This document shows, piece after piece, positions 25,472-34,981 of a DNA stretch of 64,000 bases. The stretch spans positions 1 to 64,000 of the forward strand of contig CAKOLH010000003.1 in assembly GCA_934096105.1 (NCBI GenBank), written 5' to 3'. The DNA comes from an uncultured Bacilli bacterium. Lineage in GTDB: Bacteria > Bacillota_I > Bacilli_A > RF39 > UBA660. The position numbers and the translations under genes were made by a program. Under the pieces are notes generated by a model. That model was not told the DNA's origin. It saw only the letters and a list, made by a program, of their open reading frames with translations, and did no database searches. Every line of letters begins with the position of its first letter. Within the stretch, counting starts at the first letter, position 1.

Positions 25472-26707
25472 ATGAACATAGAAATTTTTGAAGATATAAT
25501 TTTAAATACAGTATTAATTGTTTTTCCAATATTAGTGTACCTAGTTTTAGTCTGTTATAAAAATGATATTAATAAAAATTATAATAATTTATTACTAAGC
25601 ATAGCACTAATTAGTTCACTCTACTTGTGTCTTAGATTTGGAATAATAGATGGAAATAGTAAGGTACTATTGTTTTGCAACATACCAATAGTAATAGCAT
25701 TAATGAAAAAGAAACCATTACTAGCGATTCTTTTGGCATTAGCAAATATTTTATATTGTTTCTTTTTATATAAAAACATTTATTTAATAGTAACTATAAA
25801 GTACATAACTTATTTTATATTATATATGTGCGCACAGAAAAGAAAACTAAGTACAGAAAGTTTTATTCTTTCAATTGCGGTTCTTCAAGGTTTCTTTTTG
25901 TCTTTTGAATACTTTTTTAAAGATTTAAATTTAACACTAAATAGTTTTGTAGAATTAATAACATTAGTATTTATATATTATTTTATTTCGTTTGCAATTC
26001 TATATATATTCAAAATAATAGAAAAAGTAAGAGAGTTAAACAAATCGATAGAACTATTAGAAAAGGATAAAATAATAAAAGAATCACTATTTAAATTAAC
26101 GCATGAAATAAAAAATCCCCTTGCAGTTATCAAAGGCTACCTAGATATGTTCAATATAGATAATAAAGAAAAGTCATTAAAATATTTAAATATTATACGT
26201 GAAGAAGCCAATCGTAGTTTAAATATAATAACAGACTTCCTGGAATTTAATAAAATCAAAATAGTTAAAACTGAAATAGATTTAAATCTTCTTCTTGAAG
26301 ATGTTTATGATTCATTCAAAATAATTTTAAACAAGAAAAATATTAAATTAATTTATAATGATAGAGAAGATGAAGAAATATATTTTGAAGGAGATTATGA
26401 AAGATTAAAACAAGTATTAATAAATGTATTAAAAAATAGTGTTGAAGCAATAGAGGGTAAAGGAAAAGTAGAAATATCAAGTAATATTTATAAAAAACAC
26501 ATTGACATTATTGTTGAAGATGATGGCGTAGGAATGAGCGAAGAAACTCTAAAGCAAATAAAATCAATGTTTTTCACCACAAAATCAAATGGCAGTGGTC
26601 TTGGAGTATGCTTATCTAATGAAATAGTAAAAGCTCATAATGGCGAGTTAATATATACATCAAAAGAGGGAGTAGGAACAAAAGTAACAATAAGATTACC
26701 AAAATAG
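25472..26707 (+). CDS. orphan membrane sensor histidine kinase (KinB-like)
   Basis: About 411-aa kinase. Residues 1-185 hold five to six hydrophobic helices with no extracellular sensor domain, similar to KinB-type or spore-initiation kinases. The H box is FKLTHEIKNPLAVIKGYL (His about 211), followed by a complete ATPase domain (N box LINVLKNSVEAI, G1 DDGVGMS, G2 GSGLGVCLS). No response regulator gene is adjacent. ATG 25472 is preferred because a TATAAT box overlaps the alternative ATG at 25442 and AGAAGGA precedes 25472. With other sporulation genes present, a role feeding Spo0A phosphorylation is plausible but unproven. Confidence 0.82.
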   Translation: MNIEIFEDIILNTVLIVFPILVYLVLVCYKNDINKNYNNLLLSIALISSLYLCLRFGIIDGNSKVLLFCNIPIVIALMKKKPLLAILLALANILYCFFLYKNIYLIVTIKYITYFILYMCAQKRKLSTESFILSIAVLQGFFLSFEYFFKDLNLTLNSFVELITLVFIYYFISFAILYIFKIIEKVRELNKSIELLEKDKIIKESLFKLTHEIKNPLAVIKGYLDMFNIDNKEKSLKYLNIIREEANRSLNIITDFLEFNKIKIVKTEIDLNLLLEDVYDSFKIILNKKNIKLIYNDREDEEIYFEGDYERLKQVLINVLKNSVEAIEGKGKVEISSNIYKKHIDIIVEDDGVGMSEETLKQIKSMFFTTKSNGSGLGVCLSNEIVKAHNGELIYTSKEGVGTKVTIRLPK

Positions 26708-26717
26708 TAATCTTTTT
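26692..26717 (+). terminator. terminator after the orphan kinase
   Basis: AAGATTAC and GTAATCTT, an 8-bp stem overlapping the stop codon, then TTT. Confidence 0.8.
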
Positions 26718-26771
26718 ACTTTAATTAATAGCTAATATTTGGTATAATATATATCTAGAGGAGAATGAACT

Positions 26772-27035
26772 ATGGAAGATATATTTATAAAAAATTTACC
26801 ATTTATTGATTTACATGGTTATGATATAGAGTCAGCTAGAGTAGCAACAAATGATTTTATTAATGATAATATAATACTAAGAAATAAAAAAATACTAATA
26901 ATACATGGAAAGGGAAAAGGACTAGTTAAGTCCTCAGTACATGAGACACTCTCTAAAAGAAAAGAAGTATCAAGGTATTATACTGATGGACTAAATGATG
27001 GCTGCACAATAGTACATCTAAATATTGACAACTAG
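26772..27035 (+). CDS. stand-alone Smr domain protein
   Basis: 87-aa protein consisting of one Smr (small MutS-related) domain: IDLHGYDIESA (about 12-22, the LDLHG motif), LIIHGKGKGLVKSSVHETL (the HGxG motif) and a C-terminal strand GCTIVHL. Smr domains nick nucleic acid or act on ribosome-linked mRNA. It matches the C-terminal domain of MutS2 but no MutS2 core precedes it, so it is either a free-standing Smr protein or a relic of MutS2. GAGGAGAA lies ahead of ATG. Confidence 0.85.
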   Translation: MEDIFIKNLPFIDLHGYDIESARVATNDFINDNIILRNKKILIIHGKGKGLVKSSVHETLSKRKEVSRYYTDGLNDGCTIVHLNIDN

Positions 27036-27080
27036 CTAGTCGTATGCTATAATAGGAAGCAATTTTAGGGAAGGTATTGT

Positions 27081-27200
27081 ATGCTTGACAATAAGATTAT
27101 TAAACTAGTAAAAGAAATAAGCACGCTAGCACGGCAAATAGTACTGATAATCATTCTCATAATAATATTTTTAATTATATTATTCATTGAAGCAATATAA
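27081..27200 (+). CDS. 39-aa single-span membrane microprotein
   Basis: ATG 27081 to TAA 27198-27200. The first 19 residues are charged (MLDNKIIKLVKEISTLARQ), followed by a continuous hydrophobic helix of about 20 residues made almost wholly of I, L, F and V. GGGAAGG lies 6 nt upstream and a second GGGAGG starts the next gene 10 nt after the stop, so it is likely translated as the first gene of a two-gene unit. No known family. Confidence 0.6.
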   Translation: MLDNKIIKLVKEISTLARQIVLIIILIIIFLIILFIEAI

Positions 27201-27221
27201 TTCCAAAGGGAGGTTTTAGTT

Positions 27222-28358
27222 ATGGAAGATGAAAAGAAAATAAATTGGTTAAGTCTATTTATTAAAATTGTAATAGCATTTGCTTTTATATTAATAATTG
27301 TTTGGTTAGTATCAAAGCTAATAAATAGAAATAAGTTATCTGATACATTTAAAAACAATATCAATAATATGGAAACAGTAGCAGTTAAATATTTTAAAGA
27401 TGTAGATTTACCTATTAAACAAGGAGAGAGTATTAAAATAACACTTGGTGAAATGATAGAAAAAGAATTAATCGTATCTGTTAAAACAAGTGAAGGTGGA
27501 AAATGCGATACCCAAAATAGTTATTCGAAAATCACTAGAAAGAAAGACAACTATGAAGTAGAAACACGATTAGAGTGTGGTAAAGAGAAAAATACTATTA
27601 CCAGAAAGTTCAGCTTTAAAGATTGCAAAAATTGCACTACTGATACTAAAAACAATGATACTAAGAATAATGATACAAAAAATAATAATACAAATAGTAA
27701 TAATAGTAATAGTAATACAAGTACTGGAGTTACCTACTATGAATATGTAAAAGAATGGACAACATATACTAAGTGGATGAAAGGTAATAAGACAGGAGAT
27801 AATATTGAAAATAAATATGAATACTATGGTACTGATGAAAAAACATATTACTCATTAGGAATAATAAATAAAAAAGATATCAAAGATAATACCATTGAAT
27901 ATAGATTAAAATTAAATAATGTACCAAATAGTAAATATTATTTCACTACTATTAAAGAATCGTCTTATTATAATGATGAAAAAGAATTTACTACTGATAA
28001 GAATGTATCAATGGTAAAAGAAAGTAATTTAACTATAGATAATATTGGAGAATATTCATTAAAAGAAAATAACTTTACTTATAAGTTAACACCATATTAC
28101 TATAAAGGAAACTTCTACGTAAATGTAAAAATAAATATAAAATCACTAGAGGGCATTAAAACTATTAAAGATAAGTACTTAGTTCCAATTAAAGTTAATG
28201 TAAAGTTTAATTCAGGAGACATAGTAACAACTAAGCCTGAAGGAAGTTACGATACAATTGCTTATTATAGATATATTCAAAAAAACAGAGATGTAATTTG
28301 GTCAGCAGATAATTATGTTGAAGGGTATACTAAAACAGGAAATACTAAAGTACAATAA
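27222..28358 (+). CDS. membrane-anchored extracellular protein with an Asn/Thr/Lys linker
   Basis: 378-aa protein of unknown function. One membrane helix (about 14-33) is followed by a small Cys-containing domain (about 45-145, four Cys including CDTQ and CKNC). A low-complexity linker made of repeats of DTKNN, then N/S-rich sequence (about 146-170), leads to a beta-rich C-terminal domain with many Tyr and Asn. The layout suggests an envelope protein with its bulk outside the cell. The linker is a 15-nt-period imperfect minisatellite. It follows the 39-aa membrane microprotein and ends at a shared terminator with clpP. Confidence 0.7.
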   Translation: MEDEKKINWLSLFIKIVIAFAFILIIVWLVSKLINRNKLSDTFKNNINNMETVAVKYFKDVDLPIKQGESIKITLGEMIEKELIVSVKTSEGGKCDTQNSYSKITRKKDNYEVETRLECGKEKNTITRKFSFKDCKNCTTDTKNNDTKNNDTKNNNTNSNNSNSNTSTGVTYYEYVKEWTTYTKWMKGNKTGDNIENKYEYYGTDEKTYYSLGIINKKDIKDNTIEYRLKLNNVPNSKYYFTTIKESSYYNDEKEFTTDKNVSMVKESNLTIDNIGEYSLKENNFTYKLTPYYYKGNFYVNVKINIKSLEGIKTIKDKYLVPIKVNVKFNSGDIVTTKPEGSYDTIAYYRYIQKNRDVIWSADNYVEGYTKTGNTKVQ

Positions 28359-28385
28359 AAAAGTTAGCATTAGCTAGCTTTTTTT
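28357..28385. terminator. bidirectional terminator between the envelope-protein gene and clpP
   Basis: AAGTTAGC-ATTA-GCTAGCTT with A and T runs on the two sides; it overlaps the clpP stop codon. Confidence 0.85.
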
Positions 28386-28960
28386 AATATCTTGTCAACA
28401 ATACCATAATTTAGTGCTTCATCGCTATCCATAAAATAATCTCTTTCTGTATCATTGTCAATAATATCGATATCTTTACCAGTGTTATCAGAAAGAATCT
28501 TATTAAGTTTTTTCTTTAATTTTAATATTCTTTCAGCAGCTATTTTAATTTCAGTTGCCTGTCCTTGCGCTCCTCCCAGAGGCTGATGAATCATAACTTC
28601 TGCATTAGGAAGAATATATCTCTTACCTTTTTCTCCCGAAGATAATAGAAATGCCGCCATTGAAGCTGCCATTCCCACACATATTGTGGATACATCACTT
28701 TTAATAAAGTTCATTGTATCATATATAGCCATACCTGCTGTAATAACCCCACCAGGAGAATTAATATATAGACTAATATCATCATTATTCAAACTATCCA
28801 AATATAGTAGTTGTGCCACCACTACATTAGAGCTATTATCAGTAATTTCACCATTTAATATAATAATTCTATCTTTAAGTAATCTAGAATAGATATCATA
28901 AGCCCTTTCTCCCATTTCATTCTTTTCAATAATAGTTGGAACTAAGTTCATATTTATCAC
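28370..28960 (-). CDS. clpP: ATP-dependent Clp protease proteolytic subunit ClpP
   Basis: 196-aa serine peptidase that forms the tetradecameric barrel used by ClpX and ClpC. The catalytic triad is present: Ser in CVGMAASMAAFLL (about 98), His in MIHQPLGG (about 123) and Asp in the later TERDYFM segment. The N-terminus (LVPTIIEKNEMGERAYDIYSRLL) is typical of ClpP. It is monocistronic. I see no CtsR-type heptad repeat (GGTCAAA) upstream, so stress control would differ from that of Bacillus. Confidence 0.96.
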   Translation of the reverse strand: MINMNLVPTIIEKNEMGERAYDIYSRLLKDRIIILNGEITDNSSNVVVAQLLYLDSLNNDDISLYINSPGGVITAGMAIYDTMNFIKSDVSTICVGMAASMAAFLLSSGEKGKRYILPNAEVMIHQPLGGAQGQATEIKIAAERILKLKKKLNKILSDNTGKDIDIIDNDTERDYFMDSDEALNYGIVDKILKKAS

Positions 28961-29007
28961 CTACAAATAGTATAATATATAATGTAGGTTAATATACCAA
29001 AAAAAGT

Positions 29008-29037
29008 ATGACAAAAAATGCACTTATATGGTATAAT
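29008..29037 (+). promoter_or_regulatory. promoter of the TGS-uridine kinase gene
   Basis: ATGACA (29008-29013), 18-nt spacer, TATAAT (29032-29037). Confidence 0.65.
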
Positions 29038-29065
29038 TAAATTATAAGATAGAAGGAGGAAGTAC

Positions 29066-30718
29066 ATGCAAACAATAATAATAACATTAAATAACGGGAA
29101 AAAAGAAGAATATGTAAAGGGTATAAAAGTAAAAGAAATATTAAATAAAATGTCTAGAGAAGAAAGAGAAGATGCCATATTAATAAAGTATAACAATAAA
29201 AAGGTAGATTTAGAAACAGAACTTAAAAAAAACGGCACATTACAAATATATGATATAAATACTCTTGAAGGAAATAGAATTTATGAAAGAGGGCTATTAT
29301 ATATTTTTATCTATGTTACTAATAATGTTCTAGGAAAAGATACTAAAGTAATAGTAAAGCATTCTATTGATAAAGGAATATTCTGCAAGATAGATAAAAA
29401 AATAGAAGATAAAGATGTATTAGAAATAAAAAAACAAATGAAAGAACTAGCAGCTAAAAACATTCCATTTACCAGAATGGATACAACCAAGTATGAAGCA
29501 ATAGAATACTTTAAGAGTATCAAAAGAGAAGACAAAGCCAAAACACTATTTTATGATCCATCAAAATATGTATCATTATATAAACTAGATGAAAATTATA
29601 ATTATATAATAGGAGATCTTCCATCATCAACAGGAGTATTTAAATATTTTGATTTATCATTAATAAAAGATAAAGGAATAGTAGTACGCTTTCCATCAAT
29701 ATATGATAATAAAAAAGTAAAAAGATATACACATCATGCCAACTATTTCAATACCCTTGAAGAATATTCCACATGGGGTAATAACTTAAATATAAATAAT
29801 ATTGGAGAGTTAAATGACTATATAACAAGTAATAAACCAGCAGATATCATTCAGTTATCAGAAATAATGCAAGACTATAAATTACTTAGTATAGCAGAGC
29901 AGATAGTTCTAAATAAAGAAAATTATAAAATAATATTATTATCAGGGCCTTCAAGTTCAGGAAAAACTACTAGTGCTATGAAATTATCATTATATTTAAA
30001 AAGTCTAGGACTAAATCCAACTCATTTATCATTAGATGATTACTTCCATGAAAGAGCAGAAACTCCACTAGGAGAGGATGGTAAACCAGACTTTGAATCA
30101 ATAACAGCGGTAGATATAAAGTTATTTGATAGTCAAATAAGTAAATTACTAAAAGGTACAAAGGTTGTAGTTCCAACATTTAATTTTATTGATGGCAAAA
30201 AAGAGTATAAAAGAACTGTTCAGCTAAAAGAAAATGACATCTTAATAATCGAAGGATTACATGCTTTAAATGAAGAATTATTAACCAATATTCCAAAGAA
30301 AAAGAAATTTAAAATATATGTAAGTCCATTAACTTATTTAAATATAGATAACGATAATAGAATAAGTATGACAGATATAAGATTATTAAGAAGAATGGTA
30401 AGAGATAATAGAACAAGAGGATACTCTCCATCAGTAACACTTGGTACTTGGATGAAAGTTAGAAGTGGTGAAGAGAAACATGTTTTCCCATATCAAGATA
30501 ATGCAGATGCTTTATTTAATACCAGTCTAGCCTATGAACTATCAGTCCTAAAAACATATGCAGAGCCATTATTATTTTCCATAAAAGAAGATGATCCAGA
30601 ATATCAAACAGCTCAAAGATTAATAGAACTGTTAAAATTTGTTTTACCAATTCCAAGTGAAACAGTACCAAAAACATCAATATTAAGAGAATTTATTGGA
30701 GATAGTTATTTTGAATAA
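29066..30718 (+). CDS. nucleoside (uridine) kinase with N-terminal TGS and threonyl-tRNA-synthetase-like domains
   Basis: 550-aa fusion. Residues 1-70 form a TGS domain; 75-240 resemble the editing-like second domain of threonyl-tRNA synthetase (HHANYFNTLEEYSTW); 285-500 are a uridine/cytidine kinase with Walker A LLSGPSSSGKTT (about 292-303), the lid LSLDDYFHERAETP, and DILIIEGLHALN. This three-part architecture is known in Bacillota and related bacteria as a nucleoside kinase. It phosphorylates pyrimidine nucleosides in salvage; the role of the synthetase-like part is not established. It is separate from the divergent clpP. Confidence 0.88.
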   Translation: MQTIIITLNNGKKEEYVKGIKVKEILNKMSREEREDAILIKYNNKKVDLETELKKNGTLQIYDINTLEGNRIYERGLLYIFIYVTNNVLGKDTKVIVKHSIDKGIFCKIDKKIEDKDVLEIKKQMKELAAKNIPFTRMDTTKYEAIEYFKSIKREDKAKTLFYDPSKYVSLYKLDENYNYIIGDLPSSTGVFKYFDLSLIKDKGIVVRFPSIYDNKKVKRYTHHANYFNTLEEYSTWGNNLNINNIGELNDYITSNKPADIIQLSEIMQDYKLLSIAEQIVLNKENYKIILLSGPSSSGKTTSAMKLSLYLKSLGLNPTHLSLDDYFHERAETPLGEDGKPDFESITAVDIKLFDSQISKLLKGTKVVVPTFNFIDGKKEYKRTVQLKENDILIIEGLHALNEELLTNIPKKKKFKIYVSPLTYLNIDNDNRISMTDIRLLRRMVRDNRTRGYSPSVTLGTWMKVRSGEEKHVFPYQDNADALFNTSLAYELSVLKTYAEPLLFSIKEDDPEYQTAQRLIELLKFVLPIPSETVPKTSILREFIGDSYFE

Positions 30719-30747
30719 TAAAAAGCATATATATTAATAGGTGTAAT

Positions 30748-31410
30748 ATGAATAAATATAAACTATTAATATTAATATGCTTTTTTCTTATAACAATAAC
30801 TCTTCCCAAAGTAACTGCTAGTGTAAATGGTATGAATTTGTTAGGTAAAGTAATAGTTTTGGATTCTGGTCATGGCGGTGTTGATGCTGGAGCTACTGGT
30901 AATCAGATAATAGAAAAAGATTTAAATCTAATATTAACAAAAAAACTAGAAAAAGAGTTAGTCTCTCGTGGAGCCACTGTCTATCTAACAAGAGAGGATG
31001 ATAAAGACTTATCAACAACTACTGTTAATAGAAAAAGAAGTGACCTTTATAACAGGGCCAGATACATAAATAAAATATCTCCAGATATGTATATCTCAGT
31101 TCATTTAAACTCTGTAACAAATTCATCATGGAGAGGTCTTCAAGTATTTTATACTACAAAAAATGAAAAAAACAAACTAATCGCCGAAACAATAACCAAC
31201 CATTTAAAAGAAAGTATATCTAATGTAAGAGAAATAAAAAAAGATAATACCTACTATATGTATAAACACATAACATCACCAGGAGTTCTTATTGAAGCAG
31301 GCTTTATATCTAATCCAAATGATAGTTATTTATTGCGTAACAAAGAGTATCAAGATAAATTAATATCATTAATCTCAGATTCCATAGAAATTTATTTTCA
31401 AAAAAATTAA
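30748..31410 (+). CDS. cwlD: N-acetylmuramoyl-L-alanine amidase, CwlD-type
   Basis: 220-aa Amidase_3 zinc enzyme with an N-terminal signal anchor (about 5-22). Zinc ligands and catalytic Glu are visible: DSGHGGVDAGA, Glu in IIEKDLN, ISVHLNS, and GVLIEAGFISNP. Its size matches CwlD, which with PdaA makes muramic-delta-lactam in the spore cortex and is needed for germination. A vegetative wall amidase is the alternative, but no wall-binding repeats are attached, which favours CwlD. Confidence 0.82.
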   Translation: MNKYKLLILICFFLITITLPKVTASVNGMNLLGKVIVLDSGHGGVDAGATGNQIIEKDLNLILTKKLEKELVSRGATVYLTREDDKDLSTTTVNRKRSDLYNRARYINKISPDMYISVHLNSVTNSSWRGLQVFYTTKNEKNKLIAETITNHLKESISNVREIKKDNTYYMYKHITSPGVLIEAGFISNPNDSYLLRNKEYQDKLISLISDSIEIYFQKN

Positions 31411-31462
31411 AAAACACTTTCAAAAATATCAAAAATAGTATATACTCATAATAGGTGATAGT

Positions 31463-31819
31463 ATGCAAAAGATATATCTAAAATATGACGAGTATACACC
31501 TCCAGTAGAATGTGATTATGGCTTTATAAAAGAAATGTTGTATTTGGGTTTTTTATATCCACTAAAAAAGAAAAACTATAAAATGTATTATATTATGCTC
31601 CTAACAGAAGTAGCGGTATCAGCATTAATAATGACATTTATACCATTCAAATTAGGTATATTATTAACAATTGCCATGTTATTTTTGATAAATCTTTTAT
31701 TCGCAGCAAACTATAATATGATAGTAATTGAAGATTTACTAAAAAAAGGATATGTACCATTAGATTATACATCATCTAATATATTAATAAAAAAAGGAAT
31801 ATACTTTAAACTACAATAA
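31463..31819 (+). CDS. small membrane protein of unknown function
   Basis: 118-aa protein with two hydrophobic segments in the middle (about 45-62 and 64-84). The C-terminal part NYNMIVIEDLLKKGYVPLD resembles the end of DUF2628-type membrane proteins, but the match is weak. The cytoplasmic N-terminus is acidic and Tyr-rich. It starts with AATAGGTGATAGTATG and lies 52 nt after cwlD. Confidence 0.6.
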   Translation: MQKIYLKYDEYTPPVECDYGFIKEMLYLGFLYPLKKKNYKMYYIMLLTEVAVSALIMTFIPFKLGILLTIAMLFLINLLFAANYNMIVIEDLLKKGYVPLDYTSSNILIKKGIYFKLQ

Positions 31820-31848
31820 TAATTAAATTGTATAGAGTATATTCTTTT

Positions 31849-32820
31849 TTAATATTTAAAATATTTATATTCCATCTTCAAATCACAGTCCATGCCAGTA
31901 CCATAATCGAGATTACCAAATAATTTTTCTATTCTTTTATTATCTATTTTTTTATCATTTAACATCTTATCAATTTCATTGATAATTTTTACAGTCTTAA
32001 CCAAAGCTATATCGTATAAGTCAAAAAATGAATAGCTAAACTTTTCACCAGTACATGGGTGCCTCCAGGTATTATTATCAAGGTTCAAATATTCTAAATG
32101 ACTATTTGGATTAACATGAAAAGATAATTCTTTTTTTTTAACAACCTTATTACCACATACTGCATCCATAATGGAATAAACGCTCTTTTTTACCCCAAAT
32201 CTATCATAATTAAATACATGGTAAAACTTCTTCATATCCTTTAAACTCTTATAATAAATAGTATTAACATTATCATAGTCATAGACCTCTTTAACAACCT
32301 TATCAATAGTATCCTTTAGTTCATCATTAAATTCGCCAAATTTAAATATCTCATCGAAGACTTTATATTTTCTTGGTATAATATTTTCTCTTTGATAAAT
32401 AAGATATATATCTGTATAGTATTCGATCTTTTCATGCATACCATTATATTTATAAGTATTCTTATCTTTTTCATCATATCTACCAGACATATATATAGTA
32501 AAAGGATGAATAGTACTATCAAGAACAAAATGACATATTTGACCATATAAATAAGACATAACCATAACATTATCATTATAATTCATTTTGTTAATATAAT
32601 TAATTAGTGTAACAAAATGTTTATTAACTAGACTATGCTGCATAGAAGTGTTGATTTTATGTACTTCTTTAGCCTTCTTAGAAAGATGAAAATCATAAAA
32701 GAAATAAGGGTCTGGTCCTTGTCCAAAGACCTTTAAATAATTCAAATTAATCTTACTTTTATTTTTAAATTCATTATAAACATCACTAGCAAAATAACTA
32801 TGTGTTACTGAACTTGGCAT
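31849..32820 (-). CDS. zinc-dependent phospholipase C-family protein
   Basis: 323-aa protein of the family with a zinc-dependent phospholipase C fold. Motifs with metal-ligand type residues are spread along it: HSYFASDVY (about 7-15), GQGPDPYFFYDFHLS (about 33-47), GQICHFVLDSTIHPF (about 89-103) and HEKIEYYTDIY (about 124-134). No signal peptide is present, so this is not the secreted toxin; cytoplasmic relatives are common in gut Bacillota and their substrate is unknown. It is convergent with the small membrane protein gene. Confidence 0.8.
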   Translation of the reverse strand: MPSSVTHSYFASDVYNEFKNKSKINLNYLKVFGQGPDPYFFYDFHLSKKAKEVHKINTSMQHSLVNKHFVTLINYINKMNYNDNVMVMSYLYGQICHFVLDSTIHPFTIYMSGRYDEKDKNTYKYNGMHEKIEYYTDIYLIYQRENIIPRKYKVFDEIFKFGEFNDELKDTIDKVVKEVYDYDNVNTIYYKSLKDMKKFYHVFNYDRFGVKKSVYSIMDAVCGNKVVKKKELSFHVNPNSHLEYLNLDNNTWRHPCTGEKFSYSFFDLYDIALVKTVKIINEIDKMLNDKKIDNKRIEKLFGNLDYGTGMDCDLKMEYKYFKY

Positions 32821-32923
32821 TTTATCGCCTCCTAAATAATTATATCATTTTTTCTCAAAAATATATACCAATTTTTCCAAATCTATGATATACTTTATTA
32901 CAGAATAATGGGGATGAGTACAA

Positions 32924-33850
32924 ATGGAAAAAAATTTTAAAACAATAGATGAACAAATTGAAATACTGAAAGAAAAAAATCTCATAATTGAAGATGAAGA
33001 AACAGCTAAAGAAATATTGCTGAGAGAAAATTACTTCTTTTTAATGGGATATCGCCATGTATTTATGATTTCTTCTAAAGAAAGAAAATTTATCCCGGGT
33101 ACAACATTTACAGAAGTTTACTCATTATTCACATTTGATAGGAATTTTAGAAATATAATATTTAAAAATGTTTTAGTTATCGAAAACCAATTGAAATCCG
33201 TTCTATCGTATCAACTATCTAAAAAATATGGTTATAAAGAGAAAGACTACTTAAATCCTAAAAATTTTACAAATGACCATAGCAAATCGCGAAGAGTGCA
33301 CGATTTAATAGATAAAATGAAAAGACAAATAAGAATAAATGTTGGTACTCATGCTGCCACTATGCACTATATGAATAATTATGGATATATACCAATGTGG
33401 GTATTAGTAAAAGTATTGTCATTTGGTATTGTTTGTGAACTATATACAATATTAAAAGAAGAAGATAAAATAGAAATAGCGGAAGTATTTAATACTACGC
33501 CATCAGTCCTTGAGGATATTCTAGTAATATTATCTAACTATCGTAATCTATGTGCTCACGAAGATATTGTCTTTGAGCATCGCACTGAAAGAGTAATACC
33601 GGATACTGAATATCATGAATATATGAACATACCAAAGATGGATGGCGAATACATTTATGGTAAGAATGACTTATTCGCAGTAATAATTATCTTTAAAATA
33701 CTACTTAATGAAAGTAATTTTAGACTGATGATGAAAGAAGTAGAATATGAGATAGAATTACTAGATGGCAGAATAGATATTATACCAATAAATAAAATAT
33801 TAGATAGAATGGGATTCCCAAAAGATTACATGGAAATAATAGGAAGGTGA
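32924..33850 (+). CDS. Abi family protein (AbiD/AbiF, Abi_2)
   Basis: 308-aa protein of the Abi_2 family linked to abortive infection against phages. The typical N-terminal segment is seen (IDEQIEILKEKNLII, then LLRENYFFLMGYRH), followed by LFTFDRNFRN and a HEPN-like RxxxxH motif in YRNLCAHED (about 206-214), which suggests RNase activity. It sits only 6 nt upstream of an HtrA-type protease with the ribosome site inside the gap, so the two are co-transcribed. That link with a housekeeping protease is unusual for a defence gene. Confidence 0.85.
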   Translation: MEKNFKTIDEQIEILKEKNLIIEDEETAKEILLRENYFFLMGYRHVFMISSKERKFIPGTTFTEVYSLFTFDRNFRNIIFKNVLVIENQLKSVLSYQLSKKYGYKEKDYLNPKNFTNDHSKSRRVHDLIDKMKRQIRINVGTHAATMHYMNNYGYIPMWVLVKVLSFGIVCELYTILKEEDKIEIAEVFNTTPSVLEDILVILSNYRNLCAHEDIVFEHRTERVIPDTEYHEYMNIPKMDGEYIYGKNDLFAVIIIFKILLNESNFRLMMKEVEYEIELLDGRIDIIPINKILDRMGFPKDYMEIIGR

Positions 33851-33856
33851 TAATAA

Positions 33857-34963
33857 ATGAAAAAAAATAAAATATTAATACCATTACTAGTATTTGTAGC
33901 TTTTATAGGAGGAGCCGTATGGTCATATTTAGTTATAAAACAATTAGGTCATGAAACAATATTAACTTCTGGTAGTGGAGGAAATTATACAATAAATGAA
34001 AATAGTATATCAGCAGCAGTTGATAAAGTATATGATGCTACCGTAGTAGTAGCAAGTTATAAAGGAGAAACATTAGTATCAACAGGTACAGGTTTTGTAT
34101 ATAAAACAGATGGATCAACCTCTTACATAATGACTAATAATCATGTCGTATCTGGTGGTGATTCTGCTAAAGTAATCTTTAGTGATGGTACTTCAGCAGA
34201 TACCAAAATACTAGGAGGAGATACATATGCTGACATAGCAGTATTAACAGTATCTACTTCAAGTATAAAACAAGTAGCAACACTAGGAAACACAGAAAAT
34301 ATGAAATTAGGAGACACAGTATTTGCAGTAGGTGCTCCTCTAGGAGATACCTATAGTGGTACAGTAACTAAGGGAATATTATCAGGAAAAGATAGATTAG
34401 TAGAAGTAAGTATAAATGGAACTACTAGTGATTACTATATGAAAGTATTACAAACCGATACAGCCTTAAACCCTGGTAACAGTGGTGGACCATTATGTAA
34501 TGTTAATGGTGAAGTAATTGGTGTTAATTCATTAAAATTAACTCAAGAAACTAGTGGTACATCAAGTTATAGTGTTGAAGGAATGGGATTTGCAATACCA
34601 ATTGAAGATGCTGTATACTATGCTGAAACAATAGAAAAAGGTGGAAGTATAAAGAGACCATACATTGGTGTTAGTATGCTAGATATAACTAATAGTTATT
34701 ACTTATGGCAGGCTAAGATAACTGTACCAGACAATGTTAAAACAGGTGTAGCAGTAGTGGATGTTGAATCTAACTCACCAGCAGATAAAGCGGGTATTAA
34801 GAAAGGTGATATAATCACTAAGATTGAAAATGATGATATATCATCAGTAGCTAAATTAAGATATGAACTATATAAACACTCCCCTGGAGATAAAATAACA
34901 GTTACATATAATAGAAATGGTAAAGAATTAAAGACAGAAGTAACACTTGAAGAAAGTAAATAG
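33857..34963 (+). CDS. HtrA/DegP-type membrane-anchored serine protease with PDZ domain
   Basis: 368-aa quality-control protease outside the membrane. One N-terminal anchor helix (about 5-25); trypsin-like domain with catalytic His in TNNHVVSGG, Asp in TYADIAVL and Ser in NPGNSGGPL; one PDZ domain at the C-terminus (KTGVAVVDVESNSPADKAGI to the end). The layout matches HtrA/YyxA of Bacilli. AAGGTGAT lies 8 nt before ATG, overlapping the end of the Abi gene. A terminator and a hairpin pair follow. Confidence 0.92.
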   Translation: MKKNKILIPLLVFVAFIGGAVWSYLVIKQLGHETILTSGSGGNYTINENSISAAVDKVYDATVVVASYKGETLVSTGTGFVYKTDGSTSYIMTNNHVVSGGDSAKVIFSDGTSADTKILGGDTYADIAVLTVSTSSIKQVATLGNTENMKLGDTVFAVGAPLGDTYSGTVTKGILSGKDRLVEVSINGTTSDYYMKVLQTDTALNPGNSGGPLCNVNGEVIGVNSLKLTQETSGTSSYSVEGMGFAIPIEDAVYYAETIEKGGSIKRPYIGVSMLDITNSYYLWQAKITVPDNVKTGVAVVDVESNSPADKAGIKKGDIITKIENDDISSVAKLRYELYKHSPGDKITVTYNRNGKELKTEVTLEESK

Positions 34964-34977
34964 TTACTTCTTTTTTT
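34952..34977 (+). terminator. terminator after the HtrA-type gene
   Basis: GAAAGTAA-ATAG-TTACTTC with a bulged A, then TTTTTTT; it overlaps the stop codon. Confidence 0.8.
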
Positions 34978-34981
34978 GTAT

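Noticed and set aside
26772..27035. C-terminal fragment of a broken mutS2
   Set aside because: The Smr gene has its own ribosome site and start, and no MutS2 remains lie upstream; a relic cannot be fully excluded.
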